Positions 1-6,414 of a stretch of DNA of 10,492 bases are shown in pieces. The translations under genes were made by a program, and so were the position numbers. Source of the DNA: DASVCZ01 sp036381335 (GTDB lineage Bacteria; Patescibacteriota; Microgenomatia; UBA1400; PJMF01); assembly GCA_036381335.1 (NCBI GenBank), contig DASVCZ010000006.1, positions 1 to 10,492 on the forward strand, given 5' to 3'. The notes beneath the pieces are model-generated. The model did not search any database. It was not told where the DNA came from and was given only the letters and a program-made list of their open reading frames with translations. Position 1 is the first letter of the stretch, and the number at the start of each line of letters is the position of its first letter.

Positions 1-462
1 CCCTGTGGGTACCATGGTTCTACTAAAAAAGCCTGTCTCTGCTCACCACATGGAATGGAGCTTTATTACAAAAAACTCTCGGGGCCCATCCTTGATCGGA
101 TTGATATGCATGTCAGAGTTAAAGAAGTAGACCTTAAGAAAATGACTCAACAACAGAGTAGTGGTGAATCTTCCACTGTTATTAGGCAAAGAGTACTGGC
201 AGCTCACCATATTCAGTTGCAACGATATCGCACAACACCCTATACCCGAAATGCAGATATTAATTCCAAGGATGTCAAAAAATTATTCAAAATCTCTCCT
301 TCTGCTCAACTTTTGCTAGCTAAAGGGGCGGCTCGGCATCGTTTATCGGCTCGCGGTTATTTTAAAGTCATCAAGGTTGCCCAGACTATTGCCGACTTGG
401 ATCATCAAAACATTATCGCTCCGCACCATTTGGCCGAAGCTCTTCAATACCGACACTACTAA
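1..462 (+). CDS. comM: ComM/YifB-family Mg-chelatase-like AAA+ ATPase, C-terminal part (5' end outside window)
   Basis: The reading frame is open from the first base, giving 153 visible residues to a TAA stop; the AAA+ core lies upstream of the window. The visible part starts in the cysteine-containing loop (PCGYHG, then CLCSPHG), continues through KKLSGPILDRIDMHV, a highly conserved AAA+ element of this family, and ends in the helical Mg-chelatase C-terminal domain (ARHRLSARGY, then IADLDHQNII and HLAEALQYR). ComM proteins are hexameric helicases; in naturally competent bacteria ComM promotes branch migration during integration of transformed DNA, and many non-competent bacteria also carry the gene. 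No clear Walker A is visible because of the truncation. An in-frame ATG at 55 is internal to the conserved loop and is not the true start. The gene converges on uppP across a shared hairpin. Family assignment is firm; the role in this organism is inferred. Confidence 0.93.
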   Translation, partial: PCGYHGSTKKACLCSPHGMELYYKKLSGPILDRIDMHVRVKEVDLKKMTQQQSSGESSTVIRQRVLAAHHIQLQRYRTTPYTRNADINSKDVKKLFKISPSAQLLLAKGAARHRLSARGYFKVIKVAQTIADLDHQNIIAPHHLAEALQYRHY

Positions 463-489
463 AAATTACGAACACGTTACAACGTGTTC
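461..489 (-). terminator. Hairpin terminator at the end of the uppP block
   Basis: A perfect 9-bp inverted repeat (GAACACGTT, 2-nt centre, AACGTGTTC) occupies 470-489 and includes the first base of the uppP stop codon. Read on the minus strand it is followed by GTAATTTTTAG, a short U-run typical of intrinsic termination. Read on the plus strand it is followed by TATGTTATCTG, so it would be a weaker terminator for comM. It lies exactly between the two convergent genes. Confidence 0.7.
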
Positions 490-1262
490 TATGTTATCTG
501 AAAAAAAAGGATCAGGCTACCCAACGACAGGCAATACCAACCAAACCATTCAAATTTAGCCTTATCAATCACATACTTAAATAATGCCAAACTGGCAATA
601 CCACTCCCAAAGGCTGATAAAGAGCCAATGATAATCAAGAGGGGAGAGAAGCTTTGAAAAATACTAGCGTCAGCTTCACTTAGTTGCAGAACACCGGCGC
701 CGGCCAAAGCCGGGATAGCGAGTAAAAATGAGAAACGAAAAGCCTCTTCTCGACTCATCTTAAAGCTGACGGCGCCAGCGACTGTCGAGCCCGAACGCGA
801 AATACCAGGAATAATAGCCAGGGCCTGAGCAACCCCGATCGCAAGACTTTTATACACTGTGAGAGGGACAGTCTCGGAGGTACTTTCTAGTTTCATTCCA
901 TTAAGTCGACGATCAATATAAAAGTTAATTAGACCCGTCATCATAAACTCTACTCCTAAAAAGATGCCACTCGCAAACAGATTCTCAATTTGATCTTTAA
1001 ATAAGAGGCCAATTATGACTGCTGGAATAGTCCCTACTCCTATGAGAAACCACTCTTTAAAAGTAACCTTGAAAAGTGTTTTGCCAAAAAAAATAATAAT
1101 GGCGCCTAAAGTAGCTAAGTGCAGAAAAACATCAAAGACTAAAATATCTTCAGATAATCCAAAATATTGCTGAAATAAGACTAAATGACCTGAACTGGAA
1201 ATAGGTAAAAACTCTGTTACACCTTGAACGATCCCCAAGACTAAAGCCTGAAATATTGACAT
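489..1262 (-). CDS. uppP: Undecaprenyl-diphosphate phosphatase UppP (BacA)
   Basis: 257 residues, close to the family's usual length. This integral membrane enzyme removes a phosphate from undecaprenyl diphosphate, recycling the lipid carrier for peptidoglycan and other envelope polymers; raised levels give bacitracin resistance. Both family signatures are present: QGVTEFLPISSSGHL at residues 13-27, holding the (E/Q)xxxE acidic pair with Gln in the first place, and PGISRSGST at 152-160, with the conserved arginine at 156. Several hydrophobic helices separate them. The ATG overlaps the stop codon of the upstream MscS-related gene by one base (TAATG), so translation is probably coupled and the two genes share a transcript. 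The stop codon abuts the terminator hairpin. Identification is secure; UppP implies a normal peptidoglycan lipid cycle. Confidence 0.97.
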   Translation of the reverse strand: MSIFQALVLGIVQGVTEFLPISSSGHLVLFQQYFGLSEDILVFDVFLHLATLGAIIIFFGKTLFKVTFKEWFLIGVGTIPAVIIGLLFKDQIENLFASGIFLGVEFMMTGLINFYIDRRLNGMKLESTSETVPLTVYKSLAIGVAQALAIIPGISRSGSTVAGAVSFKMSREEAFRFSFLLAIPALAGAGVLQLSEADASIFQSFSPLLIIIGSLSAFGSGIASLALFKYVIDKAKFEWFGWYCLSLGSLILFFQIT

Positions 1263-1951
1263 TATTCGTCTAACTCTTTACGAGTTCGCTCATACCATTG
1301 AGTGAGCATTGTATTGACTACATCTTTGCCGCCCAGGCCAATGGCTAAACCTAGACCTAAGGTAACGGTAGAAACGAAGCCGATAAATAAGATCATGATA
1401 AATTCACGAGCAATACCTAGCTCTGAAATAGCTGCTAGCACGACCATGGTCATGACCAGGTAACTGGCTACTTTACCTAGCAAAAGCGCGCTTTGACCAT
1501 CAATGCTTCTGATAGCACCTTTCACCAAGCTTTCCACTACACCGGCTACGATTACGCCTAGGAAAAGAACCAAAACTGCAGAGATAACATTTGGAATATA
1601 AGCCAGGACTCGATCTAGAATCTGAGTCAAAGGAGCCAGTCCTAAAACTGAAACAGCAGTCTGGAGTACAACCAGCATTAGTAACCAATAGACTGATGTT
1701 CCGACTACACCTTCAACTTTTTGACCTACTTCCGCGTTATGCATAAAGTGCTCAACAGGAGTTTTCTCCACCAATTTAGACACCCGAGCCGCCTCCAGCA
1801 ACTTAACTACCACTCGTTTAAGCATCTTGGCAATGGCGGAACCGATGACTAAAATCAAGAGGGCGCCAAAAATTCGCGGTAAGTACACCGACAGCTCCCC
1901 TAACGTTTGCATGAAAATAATGGATAAAGAATTGTACCAAGATTGCCACAT
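1262..1951 (-). CDS. Small MscS-related membrane protein (conserved TM-helix family)
   Basis: 229 residues starting from the ATG at 1951, chosen because a strong Shine-Dalgarno (AAGGAGG) sits 5 bases upstream; the same frame stays open to 2155, but that extension lies in the RNase P RNA gene. Four to five hydrophobic segments are visible (about residues 25-45, 85-105, 118-140, 160-178, 184-206). The last ends in the glycine-rich stretch GLGLAIGLGGKD (199-210), which resembles the pore-lining helix of MscS channels and is typical of the conserved TM-helix family (Pfam PF05552, CmpX-like). The protein stops about 20 residues later, so the cytoplasmic beta and alpha/beta domains of true MscS are absent. 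A mechanosensitive or small-solute channel role is inferred from the family. It overlaps uppP by one base and has its own likely promoter inside the rnpB 3' end. Confidence 0.8.
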   Translation of the reverse strand: MWQSWYNSLSIIFMQTLGELSVYLPRIFGALLILVIGSAIAKMLKRVVVKLLEAARVSKLVEKTPVEHFMHNAEVGQKVEGVVGTSVYWLLMLVVLQTAVSVLGLAPLTQILDRVLAYIPNVISAVLVLFLGVIVAGVVESLVKGAIRSIDGQSALLLGKVASYLVMTMVVLAAISELGIAREFIMILFIGFVSTVTLGLGLAIGLGGKDVVNTMLTQWYERTRKELDE

Positions 1952-1970
1952 AGAGGCCTCCTTGGTAAGA

Positions 1971-1999
1971 AGTATACCTTGCTCAGGAACAGTACTCAA
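1971..1999 (-). promoter_or_regulatory. Promoter for the mscS-like/uppP pair, overlapping the rnpB 3' end
   Basis: On the minus strand TTGAGT (1994-1999) is separated by exactly 17 bases from TATACT (1971-1976). The predicted start near 1964 gives a leader of about 13 bases carrying the AAGGAGG ribosome-binding site. The -35 hexamer falls within the 3' strand of helix P1 of RNase P RNA, so the promoter is embedded in the end of the RNA gene. Sequence-based inference only. Confidence 0.55.
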
Positions 2000-2346
2000 C
2001 CCGTAAGCCGGATTCTGTTTTATCCCGATGTTATCGGGACATGACGATGATCTGTCTATGCCTGGGACATTATCACCCCTCCGATAATCGGAGATGGGAA
2101 CAAATCCAATAAGGTGAAAATCGCCAGTTGCAGCGGGGAGGATTGCCCGTTTCACCTCCTGACAAGTAAAATATTCTACTTGTCGGGAACTCGTCTCTGT
2201 TGCTCTAACTGTGTAGCGTACCAGGATCGATACCCCACCTCCCGCTTTCGCGGGACACCCTTTGTTCTGCTGTCCGGACTTTCCTGTCCGAATCTATTTG
2301 CCGTTAGGCAAGAGATATCGGACCCATCGTCCAGTCAAGCACTGCG
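1988..2346 (-). ncRNA. rnpB: RNase P RNA, bacterial A-type
   Basis: The catalytic RNA that removes 5' leaders from pre-tRNAs. Read on the minus strand it shows the universally conserved elements in order: the 5' side of P4 (GGAAAGTCCGGAC, 2272-2284), the AGAGCAACAGAGACGA segment (2191-2206), GGTGAAACGGG (near 2146-2156), a TAGACAGATCATCG segment like the end of E. coli P18, and the 3' signature ACAGAATCCGGCTTACGGG (2000-2018). The two ends pair as a 12-bp P1 (CAGTGCTTGACT with GGTTGAGTACTG, allowing GU), and GCTTAG (2349-2354) can pair with CTGAGC (1981-1986) beyond it. Other stem-loops include CCCGC-GAAA-GCGGG at 2241-2254, an 8-bp stem at 2161-2184, and CCCGAT/ATCGGG at 2024-2038. The ends are estimates to within about 10 bases. 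The CCA-binding L15 loop looks altered. No separate terminator follows it. Confidence 0.95.
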
Positions 2347-2360
2347 CGCTAAGCAGATAT

Positions 2361-2389
2361 ATCCTATAATAATTTAACCGGGAAATCAA
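2361..2389 (-). promoter_or_regulatory. Likely rnpB promoter
   Basis: On the minus strand TTGATT (2384-2389) and TAGGAT (2361-2366) are 17 bases apart, placing the transcription start near 2354, exactly where the extended P1 pairing of RNase P RNA begins. It begins 9 bases after the stop codon of the AI-2E-family gene, with no terminator between them, so read-through from upstream is also possible. Confidence 0.5.
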
Positions 2390-2397
2390 GATATCAA

Positions 2398-3399
2398 CTA
2401 AGGTCTGAAGAATTTGGCGTAAATGGTCCTTAAGACGATATAGACAGGAACTGCGAGCAGTGCCCCAACCACGCCTCCCAATTGAAGACCAATCAGAATT
2501 GTCACAATCGTCACTACCGGGTTCACGTCCACGTTGTCTCGCATGATCTTAGGGACAATGACGTAGTTTTCTAACTGTTGGACCACGATGTAAAAGACAG
2601 CAGTAGCGGCTGCCATCGGCCACCCAAGCATGACCAAGGCTAAAATAATAGCCGGCACCGCCGCAATCGTTGGTCCTAGATTAGGCAAAATTTCCAGAAT
2701 GCCAGCCAAAACAGCCAAGGGGAGCGCGTAGGGAATCGAAAGCAAACTTAAGCCAATATAGGTAATCACGCCAATGACCGTCATTAAAATCAACTGACCC
2801 CGGACCCAGCCACCCAGCTGATGTTCCAAAGAATCCAAAAACTCTTTTGCTTCCTGGAGATGCTTTTCCTGATGAGTAAACCAAAAGATTTTACGGTGTA
2901 AGTAAGGTCTATCTAAAATTAAGTAAGCCGACAACACAATCAATGTAAACATGGTTACAAGGCCTGAGAAAGTAGAGGAAATAACGGAAAATATTTGCCC
3001 TACTTGATCGCTAACTCGACCAGCCAGGCTACTTAGCTCGCCTACCGTAAAGTTTAGATTTCTAACTTCATCTGCCAAAACTGGCAGCTGTACATTTTTA
3101 ACCAATTGGTAAAACTCATTAATGATCGGTGGCAGGAGGAAACCAAACATCCCAATCAAAAGAGTCAAGAAAAGAAGGTACACAATAATGATACTTATTC
3201 CTCGAGGCAATTTGGTGTATTTATGCACCTTTGCTACTGCGGGGTTGAGCGCGGTCATAATGATAAACGATAAAAAGACGATAACTACAATGGAGCGAAC
3301 CAGATACAAAAAGTAGAGGAAGAGACCAAAGAAAATAGTAAAGATAATGCTATAAGGGGAGATAACAACTCCGTGGGTATCTTTAGGGAACTGAATCAT
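2398..3399 (-). CDS. AI-2E family transporter (PerM/TqsA-like membrane protein)
   Basis: 333 residues, typical of this family (Pfam PF01594). It has an N-terminal pair of hydrophobic segments (about 15-52), further segments at 65-95 and 143-163, a soluble stretch between, and a C-terminal group of helices from about 200. The hallmark regions are ILEILPNLGPTIAAVPA (234-250) and ENYVIVPKIMRDNVDVNPVV (277-296), followed by the glycine-rich GLQLGGVVGALLAVPV. Members include TqsA (autoinducer-2 export) and Na+/H+ antiporters; the name does not show that this one handles AI-2, and no luxS is visible, so substrate is unknown. The start is supported by an extended -10 promoter 6 bases upstream of the ATG, which would give a leaderless mRNA. 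It sits downstream of miaA, separated by an 8-bp tandem array. Confidence 0.93.
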   Translation of the reverse strand: MIQFPKDTHGVVISPYSIIFTIFFGLFLYFLYLVRSIVVIVFLSFIIMTALNPAVAKVHKYTKLPRGISIIIVYLLFLTLLIGMFGFLLPPIINEFYQLVKNVQLPVLADEVRNLNFTVGELSSLAGRVSDQVGQIFSVISSTFSGLVTMFTLIVLSAYLILDRPYLHRKIFWFTHQEKHLQEAKEFLDSLEHQLGGWVRGQLILMTVIGVITYIGLSLLSIPYALPLAVLAGILEILPNLGPTIAAVPAIILALVMLGWPMAAATAVFYIVVQQLENYVIVPKIMRDNVDVNPVVTIVTILIGLQLGGVVGALLAVPVYIVLRTIYAKFFRP

Positions 3400-3403
3400 A
3401 GGC

Positions 3404-3443
3404 TGAGTATATCAGTAATTAAGTAGCTAAGTAACTAAGTAAT
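3404..3443. repeat. Degenerate 8-bp tandem array, five units
   Basis: Read on the minus strand the stretch divides into five consecutive octamers: ATTACTTA, GTTACTTA, GCTACTTA, ATTACTGA and TATACTCA, all fitting NYTACTNA or a one-base variant. The array starts in the last codons and stop of miaA and its last unit supplies the TATACT -10 box of the AI-2E-family gene. It may be a slippage remnant or a set of regulator sites; the sequence alone does not decide. Confidence 0.75.
3406..3414 (-). promoter_or_regulatory. Extended -10 promoter of the AI-2E-family gene (leaderless)
   Basis: On the minus strand TGATATACT forms an extended -10 element (TGnTATACT). Only 6 bases separate it from the ATG at 3399, so transcription should begin at or next to the start codon. 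No good -35 is present at 17 bases and there is no Shine-Dalgarno. Confidence 0.55.
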
Positions 3444-4367
3444 TTGGCTATACATCAGTTGCCTGGCCTGCAAATTCCAACCTTTCTCTGAAACATCATA
3501 CCAATGAATTTCAGGCTCTTTCTTCCACCAGGTAAGTTGGCGTTTGGCATACTGAAACTCTCGTAAGGCCCAGGCAGTTTTGGTTTGCTCCTCGGTTAAC
3601 TGCCCATCTAGATACTGTAGAATCTCTTTGACGCCAGTTGAGGTCAATGCTGGGAAATCACTAATAGCTTTTTCTTTGAGATTTTTCACTTCCTCAATTG
3701 CACCTTGTTGCCATCGTTCTTCGACCCGCAATTTAATTTTTTGCTCGATGTTTTCTAAAGTGTCAGTTAAACCGATGGTTAATTGTTCAAAGTCGACTGG
3801 AATCGTATCGATATTGGTAGTCGGCCGATCACCATCATGTCGAGCTTGTTCAATGGCTCTCACTAACCGCCGAGGATTATGGCGATCGGAATCGTTCATA
3901 GCTTCTAATCGACTAGGGGAAAGTTGACCAAGCACAGTTTGTAATTCCACCACACTTTTATCTGCCAACTCTTTCCTTAACTGAAGATCGGGTCCGGGTT
4001 GATCATCTAACTCAGGGTTAAATAAATGACGATGATACAGTCCCGTGCCACCAACGATAATCGGCAGCCGACCTTCGGCCAAACTTTTTTCAATAAGAGG
4101 TAAAGCAAACTGACGGAAGTGAGCTACCGACCAGTCGTCTTCTACGCCAATGATAGCCACACCGTAAATTTTAATTTTGGGATGAAGATCCATCGGAATG
4201 TCAGCCCCGCTAATGATAGGAAGCTCCTGATAGACTTGTCGGGAGTCGGCGGAGATGAGATCAACGCCTGCTACTCTTTGGTCAGTGACTAATTTCTCTG
4301 CTAGCCACAACGCAAATGAAGTTTTACCTGTGGCTGTCGGACCAACGATGGAGAGAATCTTTAACAT
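3435..4367 (-). CDS. miaA: tRNA dimethylallyltransferase MiaA
   Basis: 310 residues, full length. MiaA transfers a dimethylallyl group from DMAPP to N6 of A37 in tRNAs that read UNN codons, making i6A. It shows the P-loop GPTATGKT (residues 9-16), SADSRQVY (39-46) with the conserved aspartate, GGTGLY (106-111), NPRRLVRAIE (164-173), TSTGVKEIL (242-250) and the C-terminal tRNA-contact segment YAKRQLTWWKK (273-283). The ATG lies two bases after the miaB stop codon (TAA-CC-ATG) with no independent ribosome-binding site, which points to co-transcription and probable coupling with miaB, the next enzyme in the same pathway. The stop codon falls in the 8-bp tandem array. Identification is secure; it implies a DMAPP source elsewhere in the genome or by uptake. 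Confidence 0.97.
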   Translation of the reverse strand: MLKILSIVGPTATGKTSFALWLAEKLVTDQRVAGVDLISADSRQVYQELPIISGADIPMDLHPKIKIYGVAIIGVEDDWSVAHFRQFALPLIEKSLAEGRLPIIVGGTGLYHRHLFNPELDDQPGPDLQLRKELADKSVVELQTVLGQLSPSRLEAMNDSDRHNPRRLVRAIEQARHDGDRPTTNIDTIPVDFEQLTIGLTDTLENIEQKIKLRVEERWQQGAIEEVKNLKEKAISDFPALTSTGVKEILQYLDGQLTEEQTKTAWALREFQYAKRQLTWWKKEPEIHWYDVSEKGWNLQARQLMYSQIT

Positions 4368-4369
4368 GG

Positions 4370-5533
4370 TTAGACAATCACTGGCCGGTCACCTAACTGC
4401 CTCTTATTAATAATCTCGTCTAAAATTTCCCACCGCTCCTTTTTAACTGGGAACGGCACATCATCCTTGTAAATCCGCCAACTGGCTGTGCCGGGGCGAG
4501 GAGAGTAAATCGAGACAAAAGCAATTTTCCAGTTGGCTGTTTTCGCTAACTCCACAGTTTCTTGAAATTGTTCATCCGTTTCCCCTGGGAAACCCACAAT
4601 GATATCGGTACCAATGGTAATGTCGGGATCAGCTTGGCGGAGTTTGTTAACCACACTCAGGTACCGTTGGCGAGTATACCCTCGATTCATCCGATACAAA
4701 ACTTCATCACTCCCTGATTGAACTGGTAAATGAACAAAGCGATCAATTTTTTTATTTCGCCCGATCTCTGCAATTAACTCATCGTGAAAATCCCAAGGGT
4801 TACTGGTTAAGAAACGAATCTTTTTAATGTGATTGAACGCAGAAATGGCGCGGAGCAGTGTAACGAAAGGTGGTGTTTTTTTAGGTTGTAAATACTGGCT
4901 TTGATTATCAGGCAAATCCTCACGGGTAAAGTTTTTGTTTTCCATCATTAATTTTCGAAACCCAATACCTAACTTTTCTAAGCCCCAGGAATTGACGTTC
5001 ATGCCCAACAATGTGATTTCTTCATAACCCTTATCAACTAATTCCTGAACCTCAGTCATGATGGACTCAAAACTACGAGAGGCTTCCCGACCCCGAGAGT
5101 AGGGGACGATACAAAAAGTACAAAAGGAATTACAACCAGTAGAGATAGGTACCCAAGCGTGTTTTTTGTCTTTACGGATGGCTGTTTGGTTAAAACCAAC
5201 TTCATTAATAGGCAAGATTTCGTCCACCATCGGTAACATTTGGTACAACTTTTCGTGACCGTGGTGAGTCATACAACCAGTCAGGATAATTTTGGGGCGT
5301 CGTTTGCCCAACTCATTGAAGTAAACCACCACATTATGGAGAAAGCCTCGCGCGCGGTGTTCAGCTCGTTCTTTGACAGCACAGGTGTTGACCACCAGCT
5401 CGTCACATGCGTGCCAACTGTCAGCCTCCACGTACCCGCGCGCTTCATAATCACCGGCGATCCGTTCGGAGTCAGACTTGTTAGATTGGCACCCAAAGGT
5501 GTGAATAAAATACGATTTTTTCTCTGAAACCAT
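4370..5533 (-). CDS. miaB: tRNA-2-methylthio-N6-dimethylallyladenosine synthase MiaB, lacking TRAM domain
   Basis: 387 residues. MiaB is a radical-SAM methylthiotransferase converting i6A37 to ms2i6A37. The N-terminal UPF0004 domain has its three cluster cysteines at C15 (FGCQSNKSDSE), C51 (VNTCAVKERAEHR) and C87 (LTGCM). The radical-SAM CxxxCxxC is at 134-141 (CNSFCTFC, followed by IVPYSRGRE). LLGMNVNSWG, HLPVQSGSDEVL, MNRGYTR, IGTDIIVGFPGET and SIYSPRPGTAS follow in family order. Two departures: about 35 extra residues (roughly 185-222) after NVNSWG, and an early end soon after the radical-SAM domain, so the C-terminal TRAM domain that usually aids tRNA binding is missing. MiaB, not MtaB or RimO, is favoured by the motif set and by miaA next door. 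It starts 6 bases after the ferric-reductase-like gene, without a Shine-Dalgarno. Confidence 0.93.
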   Translation of the reverse strand: MVSEKKSYFIHTFGCQSNKSDSERIAGDYEARGYVEADSWHACDELVVNTCAVKERAEHRARGFLHNVVVYFNELGKRRPKIILTGCMTHHGHEKLYQMLPMVDEILPINEVGFNQTAIRKDKKHAWVPISTGCNSFCTFCIVPYSRGREASRSFESIMTEVQELVDKGYEEITLLGMNVNSWGLEKLGIGFRKLMMENKNFTREDLPDNQSQYLQPKKTPPFVTLLRAISAFNHIKKIRFLTSNPWDFHDELIAEIGRNKKIDRFVHLPVQSGSDEVLYRMNRGYTRQRYLSVVNKLRQADPDITIGTDIIVGFPGETDEQFQETVELAKTANWKIAFVSIYSPRPGTASWRIYKDDVPFPVKKERWEILDEIINKRQLGDRPVIV

Positions 5534-5539
5534 AGTCCA

Positions 5540-6235
5540 TTATTTTACCACGGGCGGAGTCTGCACCGGAGCGGGAGGAGTAGGAGGTGGAGTGGATGCT
5601 ACAGCCGGTGTCCGGGTCGTCAGCAAGCGCCACCAAGCTACTGCCCAGGAAATGACTTCCAAACCCAAAAAAATCAGCACTGGCCAGCGCCAAGTACTCG
5701 ACTGCAAAGCAACGTGTAAGTAGACAAAAAACAAGGCCAGGTAGGTAATTCGGTGCAATCGCTTCCACCAAACACCTAACAGTTCTTTGGAATAGTCATT
5801 CGACGTCAACCACATAGGGAGAAAGCACGCCAGCGCTAAACTTCCCATTAAGGCAAAGCCCATTGGCCATACAAATTGACGAGTAGCCAACTGTGGCAAC
5901 CAGACAATGAAGGTAGAGTGGGTCACGACCATCAAAAAAGTGAGTACTCCAAAGTGGCGCCGAAAGAGCATAATCATGGCCGCTACTGGCGTCAGTATTT
6001 TTAACCGTTGCATGATGCCAGGAGTTAAAGTAATCAAGTACAGCACCACCGATACTTGACCCAACCTACGACCAATCGAGTATAAGGTGGAGTAGGGGAG
6101 TTCCAGGCGAAAGAATTGAAAACTGCTGACTAACAGGAACACGACTACGAATAACTCTACCACTAAAAATGCTTGTTCAATTTTCTTTTTATTCAGGGCT
6201 AGAAATTGTTGAAGAGGCATCAGAAATGAAGGCAT
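5540..6235 (-). CDS. Ferric-reductase-like transmembrane haem protein
   Basis: 231 residues if translation starts at the ATG at 6235 (a second ATG at 6220 is possible; neither has a good ribosome-binding site). The frame is open upstream to 6349, but that part is tRNA-Cys. About six hydrophobic helices are visible, and two carry histidine pairs spaced for haem ligation: H94/H106 (RRHFG to VTHST) and H161/H174 (RLHRITY to YLHVAL), as in the ferric-reductase-like transmembrane domain (Pfam PF01794; YedZ/MsrQ, NOX). There is no FAD- or NAD-binding domain, so it is a membrane b-type cytochrome needing an electron donor. The C-terminus (about 209-231) is a proline/threonine-rich tail with several PP repeats. 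MsrQ is one possible identity, but no msrP is visible. It lies between tRNA-Cys and miaB in the same direction. Confidence 0.82.
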   Translation of the reverse strand: MPSFLMPLQQFLALNKKKIEQAFLVVELFVVVFLLVSSFQFFRLELPYSTLYSIGRRLGQVSVVLYLITLTPGIMQRLKILTPVAAMIMLFRRHFGVLTFLMVVTHSTFIVWLPQLATRQFVWPMGFALMGSLALACFLPMWLTSNDYSKELLGVWWKRLHRITYLALFFVYLHVALQSSTWRWPVLIFLGLEVISWAVAWWRLLTTRTPAVASTPPPTPPAPVQTPPVVK

Positions 6236-6273
6236 GATTACAGTGTAAAGAAGTTGGAAAGAAAATGCTAGTG

Positions 6274-6347
6274 AGGCGCAGACGGGATTCGAACCCGTGA
6301 ACTGAGGTTTTGCAGACCTAGCCATTAGACCACTCTGGTACTGCGCC
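6274..6347 (-). tRNA. tRNA-Cys (anticodon GCA)
   Basis: 74 bases fold as a cloverleaf: acceptor GGCGCAG/CTGCGCC, D-arm with CCA/TGG, anticodon loop CTGCAAA with anticodon GCA, T-arm ACGGG-TTCGAAT-CCCGT. The discriminator is U, characteristic of tRNA-Cys. The first anticodon-stem pair (27-43) is a U-C mismatch. The 3' CCA is not encoded (the bases after the discriminator are CAC). A36-A37-A38 makes it an expected substrate of MiaA and MiaB, encoded downstream on the same strand. Confidence 0.95.
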
Positions 6348-6366
6348 ATGCATCGACTGAAGGCCT

Positions 6367-6395
6367 ATTATATGAGGAAACTTAAGGTATTCCAA
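6367..6395 (-). promoter_or_regulatory. Promoter of tRNA-Cys
   Basis: On the minus strand TTGGAA (6390-6395) is 17 bases from a consensus TATAAT (6367-6372). The predicted start near 6360 leaves a 5' leader of about 13 bases for RNase P to remove. It may also drive the downstream ferric-reductase-like, miaB and miaA genes, because no terminator is seen after the tRNA. Confidence 0.75.
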
Positions 6396-6414
6396 GATGG
6401 GGCGCGTCTAACGA

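Noticed and set aside
470..489. 20-bp near-perfect palindrome as an operator or recombination site
   Set aside because: Its place between two convergent stop codons with a U-run on the minus strand is better explained as a terminator.
1952..2155. N-terminal extension of the MscS-related frame to an ATG at 2155
   Set aside because: This stretch is part of RNase P RNA, and the ATG at 1951 has a strong AAGGAGG site; the extension has no membrane-protein character.
2114..2377. 87-codon plus-strand frame
   Set aside because: It lies antisense to and within rnpB; its openness reflects the structured RNA gene, and it has no protein signature.
5560..5605. GGAG/GTGG-rich stretch as a repeat element
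   Set aside because: It is simply the codons of the proline/threonine-rich tail of the ferric-reductase-like protein.
5481..5771. 96-codon minus-strand frame spanning the ferric-reductase/miaB junction
   Set aside because: It overlaps two convincing genes in another frame. Its internal ATG at 5540 does form a TAATG with the upstream stop, but the product is only 19 residues and lacks any family match.
6236..6349. Upstream extension of the ferric-reductase-like frame
   Set aside because: It translates through tRNA-Cys on the same strand; the ATG at 6235 begins just before the first hydrophobic part.
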